The notes beneath the pieces are model-generated. The model did no database searches and was not told the DNA's origin. It was given only the letters and a program-made list of their open reading frames with translations. The position numbers and the translations under genes were made by a program. A stretch of DNA of 64,000 bases from positions 1 to 64,000 of the forward strand of contig JAIEMJ010000001.1 in the NCBI GenBank assembly GCA_019752335.1, read 5' to 3'. This document shows positions 30,684-39,844 of the stretch, piece by piece (within the stretch, counting starts at the first letter, position 1; every line of letters starts with the position of its first letter). The stretch comes from Bryobacteraceae bacterium (GTDB lineage: Bacteria; Acidobacteriota; Terriglobia; Bryobacterales; Bryobacteraceae).

Positions 30684-31443
30684 GCGGCTCCAGCTTGATC
30701 AGTTCGCCGAACTCGGGCAGCTTGCGGAGTTCGCTGAACTCGGCGTCTTCCATCAGCTTATTCTTCTCGGCGAAGCCCTCTTCGAGCGCCTTCCGAATGT
30801 AGAGCAAGGCGCGCTCAAACTGGCCGCTCTTGGCGTAGGTCTTGGCGAGGTAGTAGTGGAACTTGGCGCGCTCGGTGACGCTGCGCTCCTGCAGCAGGAC
30901 GCCCGCGCTCGAACGATGCTCGAAGACCTCGGGGTCCAGCGACAACGCCGTCTGGTAGCTGGCCATGGCCAGGTCATACTTCTTACGCGCGAAGTAAGCC
31001 GTGCCCAGGTTGCTGTGAATCGACGCCGACTTCGGGGTCAGAGCCAAAGCGCGCTTGTAGAAGCTGATCGCCCGCCGGTAGTTCTTCCGGGCGTACCAGA
31101 AGGTGCCCAGATTGTTGATCGCCTCGGAGTACTGCGGATTCAGCTTGTAGGCCTTCTCGTAGTTCTTGCGGGCGTTGTCGAGGTTCAGCATCTGGTGGTA
31201 GGCGATGCCCACCTTATTCCAGGTGACGGCTGAATCCCGCGCGCCCTGCATGTACATGTCGACGGCTTCGCGGTACATCTTACGGGCCATGAAGATGTCG
31301 CCGCGCATTTCGGTGGTGATCGTTGCGGCCGGGGTTTCGAGCCCCGGGGGCGCGGTGAGCTGGCCGGTGAAGCCACGGGTGAGGTCGCTCTGGCCTAACC
31401 CCACGGTGGTGGCGGCCAGGGAGAGAAGAATGAAACGGAACAT
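30673..31443 (-). CDS. secreted TPR-repeat protein
   Basis: A 256-residue protein with a signal peptide (1-17, AATTVGLGQ). At least four tetratricopeptide units lie between residues 45 and 230, for example WNKVGIAYHQMLNLDNARKN, SEAINNLGTFWYARKNYRRA and IHSNLGTAYFARKKYDLAMA. The ATG at 31443 follows a strong aaggagg site. It overlaps the downstream TPR lipoprotein by 11 bp and follows the PBP gene by 45 bp, suggesting an envelope-related unit. Specific partner unknown. Confidence 0.85.
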   Translation of the reverse strand: MFRFILLSLAATTVGLGQSDLTRGFTGQLTAPPGLETPAATITTEMRGDIFMARKMYREAVDMYMQGARDSAVTWNKVGIAYHQMLNLDNARKNYEKAYKLNPQYSEAINNLGTFWYARKNYRRAISFYKRALALTPKSASIHSNLGTAYFARKKYDLAMASYQTALSLDPEVFEHRSSAGVLLQERSVTERAKFHYYLAKTYAKSGQFERALLYIRKALEEGFAEKNKLMEDAEFSELRKLPEFGELIKLEPRVL

Positions 31444-31488
31444 CCAAGCACCTCCTTCGATTCGCGCACGCCCGGCGAAAACCGGACG

Positions 31489-33999
31489 TTACTTAAATAT
31501 AGAACGAACGCGTCCCCAGAATCCGCTCCGGGGGGCGGCTTCGCCCGCCGCTGGTTGGCTGCTCGTCTTTTCGGTCTTTTCGTTCGGCTTCTGCACCGTC
31601 ACCACGCGCGACGCTACATGACGCGGGCGCGGGGCCGGGGCATCCGCAGACTGGGCCGGTTTTTCGGGGGCGGGATCCGTATCCCAAGCCGCGGCTTGAG
31701 TGCCACCACTGCTTTGTTCAATTGGCTCCGTACCGGCGATAAAGACCTCGCTCCGCACGCCCGATGTCCCTGCCAGACCCAGCTTGCCGCTCGACGATTC
31801 GACATCGACGCCGACGATGCCCTCGGGCGCCGCAAAGCCGTGTAGCTGCTTATAGGCCCGGCGCTGGTGCGCGCGCTTCATGAACTCGGTCCACACGGGC
31901 AGCGCCGACCGGGCGCCGTCCAACTTGATGTCCGTGTTGTCATCGAAGCCCACCCACACCACGCAGATCAGCTTCGAAGTGAAGCCAGCAAACCAGCCAT
32001 CGCGCGAACTGCCAGTCTTGCCGGCCGCCACTTGCCAAAAGCCGCGGCTGCGGGCGCCCGCGCCGGTGCCCCAACGCATCACGTCCTCCAGCATGTTCAC
32101 CATCAGGTAGTTCACGCGCGGATCCAGCACCTGCCGTTTCTCCGGCTTCGCCGTATAAATGGTATGGCTCTCCGCGTCCCGGATGGTGTGAATCCACACG
32201 GGCTTAGTATAGGCGCCATTGTTGGGAAAGATGGTGTAGGCGCCCGCCATATCGATGGGCGTCGCTTCGTAGGAGCCCAGTGCCACCGACGGCGTGGCGC
32301 GCTGCTCGGTGAGGCCCGCGCGTTTGGCGATGTCCACCACGCGCCAGTAGCCGACGCTTTGCGCGAGCTTAATGGTCGGAATGTTCAGGCTGCGCGCCAA
32401 CGCCTGGCGCATCGTCACCGAGCCGTAAAAATGGTCCTTGTAGTTACTCGGCTCATAGGTGGTGCCATTGAACGTAAACGACGTGGGCTCATCGTCCAGC
32501 ACGCTCATCGTCGTGAAGACTTCGGGGGCGTCATAAAGGCCCGTGTTGAGCGCGGCTGCGTAGACGAACGGCTTAAACACCGACCCCGGCTGACGCTTCG
32601 CCAACGACCGGTTTAGCTGGCTGAGCCCGTAGTTTCGTCCGCCAATCAGCGCTCGCACCTCCGCCGTCTGCGCGTCCAGCACCACCATCGCCACCTGCGC
32701 TTCGGGCACCTTCGGCTTGCCTTTGTACATACGCTCGACAGCCTTATCCACCTCGGCCATCCCGACGCGGACGGCCTCGGCGGCGTCCCGCTGCAGGTCC
32801 AGGTCGAGCGTCGTATAGAGACGGTAGGCGCCGTCCTGGAAGTCCCGGTCGCCGAACTTGTCCTGGAGGGTGTCGTTCACCAGGTCAACAAAGTAGGGCG
32901 CGTCGTTGGTCTCGCTGGAGCCCCGCGATACCACCATCGGCGCCGCCTTCGCCTCGTTCAGTTGCGCGTCGGTGATCTTGTTGTTCTCGCGCATCAAAGT
33001 GAGCACTACGTTGCGGCGTGCTTGCGCCCGGTCCGGCCAACGAATCGGATTGCGGTAGCTGGGCAACTGGATCACCCCGGCCAGCGTCGCCGACTCTTCC
33101 AGCGTCAGATGCTTCACGTCCTTACCGAAGTAAGCCTGGGCCGCCTCGCCGAAGCCGTGGATGTCGAAGCTGCCCCGGCGTCCGAGCGGGACATAGTTGG
33201 CGTAGTACTCGAAGATCTGTTCCTTGGTGAGCTTCTGTTCGAGGTGAATGGTGATCAGCGTCTCGGCCGCTTTGCGGGTATAGCTTTTCTCCAGCGTGAG
33301 CCACAGGCCCCGCGCCAACTGCATGGTTAACGTCGAGGCGCCCGCCGCCTTGCGGCCGGTGGAGACGTCGACGTAAACGGCCTTCAGAATGCGTAATGGG
33401 TCAAAGCCGGCGTGTTCGAAGAAGCGCTTGTCCTCCACCGACGTCACCGCATCCACCAGGTGCTTTGGCAGGTCGTCGAACTTGACGATACGGCGCTTCT
33501 GCCGGTTCTTGTCGAAGAGGTTGGTGATCAACTCGGGCTCAAGAGAATAGCGCGTCCGCTCGGTGTTGTCGCGCAGTGAGATGATCTGGTTCACCTTGCC
33601 GTCCTGAATCTTGATGACGCCGGGCTCGTCTTTGTCGAAGTAAGAGTCCGAGCCGGGGAAAATCTCGATGGCGTCCTCGCGCAGGTTGTACCAGCCGACG
33701 GTGTTGGTCCGGGACGTCGAATAGCCGCAGCGGGCCAGGTAGTCCGCCAGTTCCTGGAGGGTGGCCTGTTCGCCGACACTCACCACGGAGGGGGCGGCAT
33801 AGATGCGGGAAGTCTTGGCGAAGGGCCCGACGGCGAGCTTCTCGTCGATCAGCTTGGCGTAGTGGACGTAGAAATAGGTCACCACGCCGAGGCCCAGGAT
33901 AAACAGGGCCACTGCGGTGCCCAACAGCGCCTTACCGACGGGATGCAGCAGCAGGCGCACCAACAAGGCGCCCTTCGGAACTTGGAGCCGTATGGCCAC
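31489..33999 (-). CDS. mrcB: bifunctional penicillin-binding protein, PBP1B-like
   Basis: A class A PBP. One membrane helix (GTAVALFILGLGVVTYF) is followed by a UB2H-like domain (about residues 60-145), which is the reason for the PBP1B label. The GT51 glycosyltransferase has the catalytic Glu in VTSVEDKRFFEHAGFDP. The transpeptidase carries SVFK (serine and lysine), SLN and KTG motifs. The C-terminal 90 residues are Pro/Ala-rich and disordered. It polymerises and crosslinks peptidoglycan. I start at GTG 33999, which follows a purine-rich site and leaves room for promoters against the divergent gene at 34051; the frame extends to 34041. Confidence 0.87.
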   Translation of the reverse strand: MAIRLQVPKGALLVRLLLHPVGKALLGTAVALFILGLGVVTYFYVHYAKLIDEKLAVGPFAKTSRIYAAPSVVSVGEQATLQELADYLARCGYSTSRTNTVGWYNLREDAIEIFPGSDSYFDKDEPGVIKIQDGKVNQIISLRDNTERTRYSLEPELITNLFDKNRQKRRIVKFDDLPKHLVDAVTSVEDKRFFEHAGFDPLRILKAVYVDVSTGRKAAGASTLTMQLARGLWLTLEKSYTRKAAETLITIHLEQKLTKEQIFEYYANYVPLGRRGSFDIHGFGEAAQAYFGKDVKHLTLEESATLAGVIQLPSYRNPIRWPDRAQARRNVVLTLMRENNKITDAQLNEAKAAPMVVSRGSSETNDAPYFVDLVNDTLQDKFGDRDFQDGAYRLYTTLDLDLQRDAAEAVRVGMAEVDKAVERMYKGKPKVPEAQVAMVVLDAQTAEVRALIGGRNYGLSQLNRSLAKRQPGSVFKPFVYAAALNTGLYDAPEVFTTMSVLDDEPTSFTFNGTTYEPSNYKDHFYGSVTMRQALARSLNIPTIKLAQSVGYWRVVDIAKRAGLTEQRATPSVALGSYEATPIDMAGAYTIFPNNGAYTKPVWIHTIRDAESHTIYTAKPEKRQVLDPRVNYLMVNMLEDVMRWGTGAGARSRGFWQVAAGKTGSSRDGWFAGFTSKLICVVWVGFDDNTDIKLDGARSALPVWTEFMKRAHQRRAYKQLHGFAAPEGIVGVDVESSSGKLGLAGTSGVRSEVFIAGTEPIEQSSGGTQAAAWDTDPAPEKPAQSADAPAPRPRHVASRVVTVQKPNEKTEKTSSQPAAGEAAPRSGFWGRVRSIFK

Positions 34000-34050
34000 T
34001 CGAAAGCCTCTCTCTCGCCCTGAGTATCGCATAAATGGCACAGTAGAGAG

Positions 34051-35361
34051 GTGATTGTCACCTTACTGGCGGCCCTGGTTCTGGTCGACTACTCGCGGCA
34101 CGTCGAGCCGATTCTGACCCGCCACTGCGTCACTTGCCACCGCGCCGGCCAGGTGGCGCCTTTCGCTCTCGATAATTACGCCGAGGCGCGCAAGCATGCC
34201 CGCTCCATCGCCGCCGTCACGGCCAGCCGCTATATGCCGCCCTGGAAGGCCAGCCATCTTCCGGGCGCCGAACTGCTGGGCGAACGCCGGCTATCGGCTG
34301 CCGAACTCGCCACCCTCGCCGCCTGGGCCAGGACCGGCGCGCCCCCAGGTCCAGTACTCCCTTTGAAACCGGCCCAGCCCACCCCGGACTGGGAACTCGG
34401 CCCCCCCGACCTGATTCTGGAGATGCCGGAAGCTTTCCCGGTCGCCGCCAGCGGCGAGGACATCTATCAGTGCTTCGTCCTGCCGTTGGCGCTGGCCCAG
34501 AGCCGCTGGGTGCGCGCCTTTGCGTTCGCCCCGGGGGCGCGCCGCGCCGTCCACCATGCCCTTTTCTTCGTCGATAGTAGCGGCACCGGCCGTCAGCGCG
34601 ACGCCGCCGAGCCCGGGCCTGGCTATCGCTGCTTCGGCCTCCCCGGATTTCTGCCCACGGCGAGCCTGGGCGGCTGGTCGCCCGGCAATGGCGCCTACGA
34701 AATGCCGGAGGGCACTGCCCAGCCGCTGCGCAAGAACGCCGACGTCATTCTGCAGATTCACTACCACGTCACCGGCGCGCCCCAGCGGGACCTATCGCGA
34801 CTCGGCCTCTACTTCGCGAAGACCCCGCCGACGCGCCAACTCTACGACGTCGCCCTGGCCAGCCGGCAGATTGACATCCCGGCCGGAGATGCCGCCTACC
34901 GCGTACGGGATTCGATCACGCTGCCGGTCGCCGTCGACCTGCTCGGCGTCATACCCCACGCGCATTACCTCGCCAAACAGATGCGCGGCTGGGCCACTCT
35001 GCCCAGTGGCCAAAGGCGCCTGCTGTTCGAGGTCCTCGACTGGGACTTCAACTGGCAGCAGAACTACCGCTATACCAAGCCGCTGCGCCTGCCCGCCGAC
35101 ACGCGCCTGGAGATGGACTTCGTTTACGACAACAGCGCGCGCAATCCCCGCAATCCCTCCCGCCCGCCGCGCCGCGTGGGCTGGGGGCCGGAGACGACGG
35201 ACGAAATGGCCGGTTTGCACTTCCAGGCCGTCCCCGCCAACCCGGAGGACGCCGCCGAACTCGCGCAGACCCTCTGGGGCAAGCTGATCCGCTTCCTGGG
35301 CGCCGGCGGCCTGCGGCATACTGGTACGCAGCATGAAGTTGATCCTCGTCCTCAGCCTTAG
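34051..35361 (+). CDS. haem-binding protein with copper type II monooxygenase-like domain
   Basis: A 436-residue exported protein. A cytochrome-c-like segment near the N-terminus contains one haem motif CVTCH (residues 27-31) and MPPWKAS further on. The remainder resembles copper type II, ascorbate-dependent monooxygenases (PHM/DBM fold), with RRAVHHALFFVDSSG, ILQIHYHV and IPHAHYLAKQM supplying His pairs. Such proteins are frequent in Acidobacteriota, and their substrate is unknown. The GTG start gives only a short signal-like N-terminus. It overlaps the RidA gene by 29 bp. Confidence 0.78.
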   Translation: MIVTLLAALVLVDYSRHVEPILTRHCVTCHRAGQVAPFALDNYAEARKHARSIAAVTASRYMPPWKASHLPGAELLGERRLSAAELATLAAWARTGAPPGPVLPLKPAQPTPDWELGPPDLILEMPEAFPVAASGEDIYQCFVLPLALAQSRWVRAFAFAPGARRAVHHALFFVDSSGTGRQRDAAEPGPGYRCFGLPGFLPTASLGGWSPGNGAYEMPEGTAQPLRKNADVILQIHYHVTGAPQRDLSRLGLYFAKTPPTRQLYDVALASRQIDIPAGDAAYRVRDSITLPVAVDLLGVIPHAHYLAKQMRGWATLPSGQRRLLFEVLDWDFNWQQNYRYTKPLRLPADTRLEMDFVYDNSARNPRNPSRPPRRVGWGPETTDEMAGLHFQAVPANPEDAAELAQTLWGKLIRFLGAGGLRHTGTQHEVDPRPQP

Positions 35362-36442
35362 CCTGCTCGCCGTCGCCCAGGCGCCGCGCTTTTCGCGCGT
35401 CTTTTCGAGCGGCCCGAAGCCCATCGGCCCCTATTCGCCCGGCCTCTGGGCCGGCAACCGGCTTTACGTCTCCGGGCAAGGGTCCCGCAACGCCGCCGGC
35501 GACCTCCCCGCCACCCCCGAGGCGCAGATCCGCCAGACGCTCGACAACGTCAAGGCCATCGTCGAAGCCGCCGGGCTCACCATGGACCACATCGTCTTCT
35601 CGCATATCTACTACCAGGATCTGGCGCATTACGCGACGCTGAATCGCATCTGGCCCGAGTATTTCCGCTCCACGCCGCCCGCTCGGGCCACCGTAGAGGT
35701 GGCGGCAATGCCCGGCGCGACGCCGTTTGAGATCAACGCGATCGCCGTGCGCGACAAGTCCCGCATTCAGGGCGTCGAATTGCCCGGTTCGAAGTCGCCC
35801 GTACCGCTGAGTCCGGCGGTGCTGATTGAGGACCGCGCTTACGTCTCCGGCATCCTCGGCCGGGATTCGAATTCCGGCACCATTCCGGCGGCGTTGGATG
35901 CGCAAGTGGCGATGGCCTTCGACCGTTTGCGGCGTGTCCTCGCCGCGGCCAAGCTCGACACGCGGCACATGATCTCGTTGAACGTCTACACGACGGCCGC
36001 GATGCCCGAGGAGATTGTCAGCCAGGCGCTGGCCCGCCACATCGCGGACCGCAATAACGTCGCCATCGCGGTGACGCGCGTCCCCGCCTTGCCCTTCGGC
36101 GCCAACATCGGGCTGCACGGCGTCGCCACGCGGCATCTGCGTCCCCGGCAGCGCCAACAGAATTGCCTGGCCTCGGATGGCACGGTGTACTGTGGCCAGT
36201 TCACGTCGGACGATTACCGGACGAACCTCATCGGCCTGACCGGGCTCTTGCAGAAGTTCACGGGCCCCAAGCCTAACATCGTCGCCAGCTACGTCTTCCT
36301 CGACGACCTGAAGGAGTTCGCGGCGATGAACAAGCTCTACGCCGAGTTGATCCCGGAGCCCCTCCCGACGCGCACCACGGTACAGCCCGCCGCGACAGGT
36401 ACCTCGGCGAAGTTCCGCATCTCCGTAGTTGCGGAGCAGTAG
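35333..36442 (+). CDS. exported triple RidA-domain protein
   Basis: A 369-residue protein with a signal peptide (1-16, LLAVAQA). I see three consecutive RidA/YjgF-like units: about 20-140 (PIGPYSPGLWAGNRLYVSGQ...ARATVEVAAMPG), 150-260 (AYVSGILGR...NVAIAVTRVPALP) and 275-369 (TVYCGQFT...PTRTTVQPAA). Units 1 and 3 keep an Arg at the position used for imine/enamine hydrolysis; unit 2 does not (VAIAVTRV). Ordinary RidA is one cytoplasmic 130-residue unit, so export and triplication are unusual. It overlaps the haem/copper gene and is probably co-translated with it. Confidence 0.78.
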   Translation: MKLILVLSLSLLAVAQAPRFSRVFSSGPKPIGPYSPGLWAGNRLYVSGQGSRNAAGDLPATPEAQIRQTLDNVKAIVEAAGLTMDHIVFSHIYYQDLAHYATLNRIWPEYFRSTPPARATVEVAAMPGATPFEINAIAVRDKSRIQGVELPGSKSPVPLSPAVLIEDRAYVSGILGRDSNSGTIPAALDAQVAMAFDRLRRVLAAAKLDTRHMISLNVYTTAAMPEEIVSQALARHIADRNNVAIAVTRVPALPFGANIGLHGVATRHLRPRQRQQNCLASDGTVYCGQFTSDDYRTNLIGLTGLLQKFTGPKPNIVASYVFLDDLKEFAAMNKLYAELIPEPLPTRTTVQPAATGTSAKFRISVVAEQ

Positions 36443-36669
36443 CCCGCCGCTGGACCCGCTCGGCCGGGAGGGTGGCGATTGGTTCCACCTGTGTCCGGCA
36501 TGCCGGTCAAAACTATTTCGCTCACCGGCGGACCCGTCAAAACCTCCAGACGATCACCTTGTTCGTCCAAAATGTAACCGCGTGGAGCGAAAACAAGCAC
36601 TCATCGTCCAGTAGGTGACGAATCAATTGCCACAAGTCGGTGCTTCACGAATTCCGTGTCCCGAAATCA
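36443..36669. repeat. fossil transposase 3' end
   Basis: Read on the minus strand, about 36535-36575 encodes YILDEQGDRLEVL, the same C-terminal signature as the RAYT pseudogene at 36962-37449. The rest is unrecognised. It is a relic of the same element. Confidence 0.55.
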
Positions 36670-36751
36670 GGAGAGCCCATCGCGTCAGCGATGGGGCCGC
36701 GCGGACGTCAATCGTCGAAACGTGCCCCATCGCTCACGCGATGGGCTCTCC
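36670..36751. repeat. REPIN palindrome, copy 1
   Basis: An 82-bp inverted repeat: ggagagcccatcgcgt... and its complement ...atgggctctcc. Each arm is itself a small palindrome (cccatcgc / gcgatggg). This double-hairpin layout is typical of REPIN elements mobilised by RAYT transposases. Confidence 0.85.
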
Positions 36752-36897
36752 GGTGGTGACGCACTCGTCAAAACCCTCCGACGATCACTTTGCTCGTGCA
36801 AAATGCTGCGCACGGAGCGTTCAGTATGTGACGAAGAGGTCAAATATCTCGAAATCGCCACAAGTCAGCGCCTCACGAATTCCGTGTCACGAATTTC

Positions 36898-36979
36898 GGA
36901 GAGCCCATCGCGTCAGCGATGGGGCCGCGCGGACGTCGAGCGTCGAAACGTGCCCTATCGCTCACGCGATGGGCTCTCC
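36898..36979. repeat. REPIN palindrome, copy 2
   Basis: Same 82-bp palindrome as 36670-36751 with a few changes, including a ccctatcg in the right arm. Its right end overlaps the last codons of the transposase relic (stop at 36962). Confidence 0.85.
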
Positions 36980-37449
36980 GGCGGACTCGTCAAAGACCTC
37001 CAGACGATCACCTTGTTCGTCCAAAATGTATTGTGCGATGGACCCGAGGCCAGCGCCGGGTATGGACCGAAAACAGGCGCCCATCGTCCAAAACCGCCGG
37101 CGATCTGGCCAAGTTTGCTTCAGCGCTCTGGTGGCGTAGGATTTCCAGTCCCCCACCACCCGGCCCGGCGCGCTGCCCTCGGCTTGTACAAGTCCGTGAA
37201 TATGATCGACTCGCACGTGCAGCGCGATCAACCGCCAACCACGATAGCGCAAACTCCCACAATGGCGTCTCTTACTAACTGCCGGTCATCTGCTCTCTCC
37301 AGGCGAAAGGCTGGTTCGGGCATCAGATGCTTCGAGAACGTCTCCAACGCGGGGCGCTCCTCCAGGCGTCCGGAATGCCGGTCCAGACTGCCCCGAGGAT
37401 CTCCCGGCAGATGGGTGCCATAGGTCGTGTATGTGACGAAGTAAGTCAA
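36962..37449 (-). pseudogene. REP-associated tyrosine transposase (RAYT, Y1 type), frameshifted
   Basis: The first frame (37449 to about 37240) reads YFVTYTTYGTHLPGDPRGS, then RPALETFSKHLMPEPAF. After a one-base shift near 37245 a second frame (to 36962) continues with RYRGWRLIALHVRVDHIHG and WKSYATRALKQTW, ending in YILDEQGDRLEVFD. HVRVDHIHG contains the HUH metal site, and the Tyr of KSYATRAL is a candidate nucleophile. RAYTs of the IS200/IS605 superfamily nick and move REP sequences. The single frameshift makes it inactive unless recoded. REPIN copies lie on both sides. Confidence 0.78.
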
Positions 37450-37607
37450 CTACCTCTAAGGTGCCACAGGTCGGCGCGTCACGAATCCCGGGTCCCGAGG
37501 CGACGCATTCGTCAAAAACCTCCGACGATCACTTTGCTCGTCCAAAATGCTGCGCACGGAGCGAAGACAAGCTTTAAGTAACTACAAGTCAGCGCCTCAC
37601 GAATTTC
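37450..37607. repeat. repeat-unit spacer with fossil transposase end
   Basis: No gene. The segment (cctccgacgatcactttgct...) is shared with 36770-36830 and, in part, the stretch after 37690. On the minus strand it is a decayed version of the transposase 3' end. Direct repeats of about 200 bp therefore underlie the whole 36.6-37.9 kb cluster. Confidence 0.6.
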
Positions 37608-37690
37608 GGAGAGCCCATCGCGTAAGCGATGGGGCGACTAGCGCCGTAAAGCGTCGAAACGTGCCCCATCGCTTACGCGATGGGCTCTCC
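37608..37690. repeat. REPIN palindrome, copy 3
   Basis: An 83-bp palindrome with 28-bp arms (ggagagcccatcgcgtaagc...). The arms carry gtaa rather than the gtca of copies 1 and 2, and the loop is gactagcgccgtaaagcg rather than the Gly/Arg-like ccgcgcggacg, so copies 3 and 4 are a subfamily. Confidence 0.88.
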
Positions 37691-37804
37691 GGTGGTGACG
37701 CACTCGTCAAAAACCTTGCACGTCCAAAATGTAGCGCACGGAGCGAAGACGAGCTTTAAGTAACCACAAGTCAGCGCCTCACGAACTTCCGTGTCACGAA
37801 TTTC

Positions 37805-37887
37805 GGAGAGCCCATCGCGTAAGCGATGGGGCGACTAACGCCGTAAAGCGTCGAAACGTGCCCCATCGCTTACGCGATGGGCTCTCC
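37805..37887. repeat. REPIN palindrome, copy 4
   Basis: Nearly identical to copy 3, including the loop. It is the last unit before the AT-richer leader of the Cys-rich secreted genes. Confidence 0.88.
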
Positions 37888-38207
37888 GGTGGGTTTCCGG
37901 TGATGTTAGTAAGTACTGGAGTACGTACTAAGCACGCAAGACTATCGCTTCGCCGGGCGTTACCGGTTATAACAAGATGGTCGGGCCGAACAGATCGGCT
38001 AAGTACTCTGAGCGAAAAAGACACCAGAAACACGGTGTCAATAGACAAACAAGTACTTTAATACTAGGACTGTGATGACCAGGTGGTTAGTACGTAAGTG
38101 ATTGGAAGGACTGGAAGTACCGAAATAATGATTATGGGAAAAAATTAGGGTCTAGGGTGTTGATCTTACCCTCATCCAATGATAATGTTTAGCCGGAGGT
38201 AGTTTAC
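37888..38207. promoter_or_regulatory. leader region of the first Cys-rich paralog
   Basis: About 320 bp of lower GC without a gene. It contains a near-perfect inverted repeat ttagtaagtac / gtacgtactaa (37906-37931, one mismatch, 4-base loop) and further agtac motifs near 38052 and 38086. A ggagg site precedes the ATG at 38208. A promoter or regulator site is likely but no consensus -35/-10 could be assigned. Confidence 0.4.
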
Positions 38208-38897
38208 ATGTCCTTGACCATTATCCGTGGCTCCCTGATCGCGATTGCGTTCTCGGTAGCTGCTTTTTCCCAAGTGGACGTTCCTTACCAGGTCCGTTAC
38301 GCTTCTAATTTGAACGTTGGTGATTCGGTCATCAACATCACCAACACCGGTGCCCGTGGCGCTGGTTTGGCGGCCGGCACGACCGCTGCCACGACGGGTG
38401 CGATCTGCGTGAACGTCTACGCGTTTTCGCCCGACGAACAGATGATCTCGTGCTGCTCCTGCCCGGTGACGCCGAACGGCCTTGTGTCGCTTTCGGTTAC
38501 CCGGGATTTGACCAGCAACACGTTGACGCCGGCTGTGCCGACGTCGATCGTGGTGAAGTTGGTGGCGACTGTACCGCTGGCCGGTGCGGCTGCTAATTGC
38601 ACGAACTCGGCGGCTGGCCTCCTCGCTGGCCCTGGTGCTGGCCCTGGCCAGATCACGAACGGCATGCTGGCTTGGGGTACGACGGTTCACGCTGGTCCGA
38701 CGGCGGGTTCCGCTCCGGTGATCACCGAGACGGCGTTCAGCCCGGCCACGTTGACCCAGGCTGCCGGCGCTGCCGCTGGCGACATCGGTGAGATGGCTCG
38801 CTTGAACCAGCTCTGCAACTTCATCAACGCCAACGGTAGCGGTTTCGGTGTATGCCGTTCCTGCCGCCTCGGTGGTTTGGGCGCGGGCCGTCTGTAG
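38208..38897 (+). CDS. Cys-rich secreted protein, tandem paralog 1
   Basis: A 229-residue protein with a signal peptide (1-21, AAFSQ). Conserved parts are VPYQVRYASNLNVGDSVINI, the cluster MISCCSCPVTPNG, GMLAWGTTVHAG and a C-terminal NGSGFGVCRSCRLGGLGAGR. Seven or more Cys in the exported part suggest disulfides or metal binding. I recognise this as a recurrent acidobacterial exported family without known function. It is the most diverged of three tandem copies, with a longer Gly/Ala/Pro insert around residue 145. Confidence 0.8.
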   Translation: MSLTIIRGSLIAIAFSVAAFSQVDVPYQVRYASNLNVGDSVINITNTGARGAGLAAGTTAATTGAICVNVYAFSPDEQMISCCSCPVTPNGLVSLSVTRDLTSNTLTPAVPTSIVVKLVATVPLAGAAANCTNSAAGLLAGPGAGPGQITNGMLAWGTTVHAGPTAGSAPVITETAFSPATLTQAAGAAAGDIGEMARLNQLCNFINANGSGFGVCRSCRLGGLGAGRL

Positions 38898-38916
38898 GTA
38901 GTAGTAAGTGGATTTG

Positions 38917-38960
38917 GGGGCCGCCTTACCGGGTGGCCCCTGGCCAAAAAAGGTTTTTTC
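38917..38960 (+). terminator. hairpins after paralog 1, probable terminator
   Basis: ggggccgcc (38917-38925) pairs with ggtggcccc (38932-38940) with one G-T pair. It is followed by a second A6/T6 hairpin (aaaaaagg tttttt). It ends the first paralog. Confidence 0.55.
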
Positions 38961-39148
38961 GGTTGTTCGAGTGGGTAGTTGTTCGACTCAATCTGGTGTT
39001 CTCTCATTGGAGAGTGGCCCGGAAGACGTCTATCCACGACCTCGTTCGTTGTAATGAGGAAGCTGTAACTTCAGTCCACCCTGCCATACGCGTGGGTTGA
39101 AGTAGTTCGGTGTGGCTGAATAACAATAAGTCCTCGGAGGTCAGTTTC

Positions 39149-39844
39149 ATGTCTTTACGCACTTCTCTTTTTGCGTCCCTCGCTTTCTCGGTAGCCGCCT
39201 TCGGCCAGGCCATTCCGGCCGCCGCTCCCAGCATCAACGCCGTGGATGTTCCCTACCAGGTTCGTTATGCTTCGAACCTGAACGTGGGTGACTCGGTCAT
39301 CAACATCACCAACACCGGCGCGATGGGCGCTGGCCTGGCCGCCGGTACCACCGCTGCCACGACGGGCGCGATCTGCGTCAACGTGTATGCGTTCTCGCCC
39401 GACGAACAGATGATCTCCTGCTGCTCCTGCCCGGTGACCCCGAACGGCCTCGTGTCGCTCTCGGCGAACCGCGATTTGACCAGCAACACGCTGACGCCCG
39501 CCGTTCCCACCTCGATCGTGATCAAGTTGGTTGCGACGGTTCCGGTTGCTAACTCCTGCACGAACTCGGCCAGCACGCTGACCACCGCTCCGCTGACCTT
39601 GGCGAACGGCATGTTGGCTTGGGGCACGACGGTGCACGCTGGTCCCACGGCTGGCTCCGCTCCGGTGATCACCGAGACGGCGTTCGCTCCGGCGACCCTC
39701 TCGAACGCTGCTGGCGCTCCTGCCGCGAACATCGGTGAAGCGGCTCGCTTGACGCAGCTCTGCAACTTCATCAATGCCAACGGTAGCGGCTTCGGCGTTT
39801 GCCGCTCCTGCCGCCTCGGTGGCCTGGGCGCCGGCCGCCTCTAA
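39149..39844 (+). CDS. Cys-rich secreted protein, tandem paralog 2
   Basis: A 231-residue member of the same family as 38208-38897, with signal peptide (SVAAFGQA) and the same MISCCSCPVTPNG and VCRSCRLGG elements. I start at ATG 39149, directly behind a cggagg site; the frame runs up to 39110. From about 39247 to 39830 the DNA is almost identical to paralog 3, with only a few changes, whereas signal peptides and flanks differ. That indicates gene conversion or a recent duplication. Each copy has its own leader, so they are probably separate transcripts. Confidence 0.8.
   Translation: MSLRTSLFASLAFSVAAFGQAIPAAAPSINAVDVPYQVRYASNLNVGDSVINITNTGAMGAGLAAGTTAATTGAICVNVYAFSPDEQMISCCSCPVTPNGLVSLSANRDLTSNTLTPAVPTSIVIKLVATVPVANSCTNSASTLTTAPLTLANGMLAWGTTVHAGPTAGSAPVITETAFAPATLSNAAGAPAANIGEAARLTQLCNFINANGSGFGVCRSCRLGGLGAGRL

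Noticed and set aside
36670..37887. CRISPR array
   Set aside because: Units are long palindromes with similar, not unique, intervals and no cas genes; they are REPINs.
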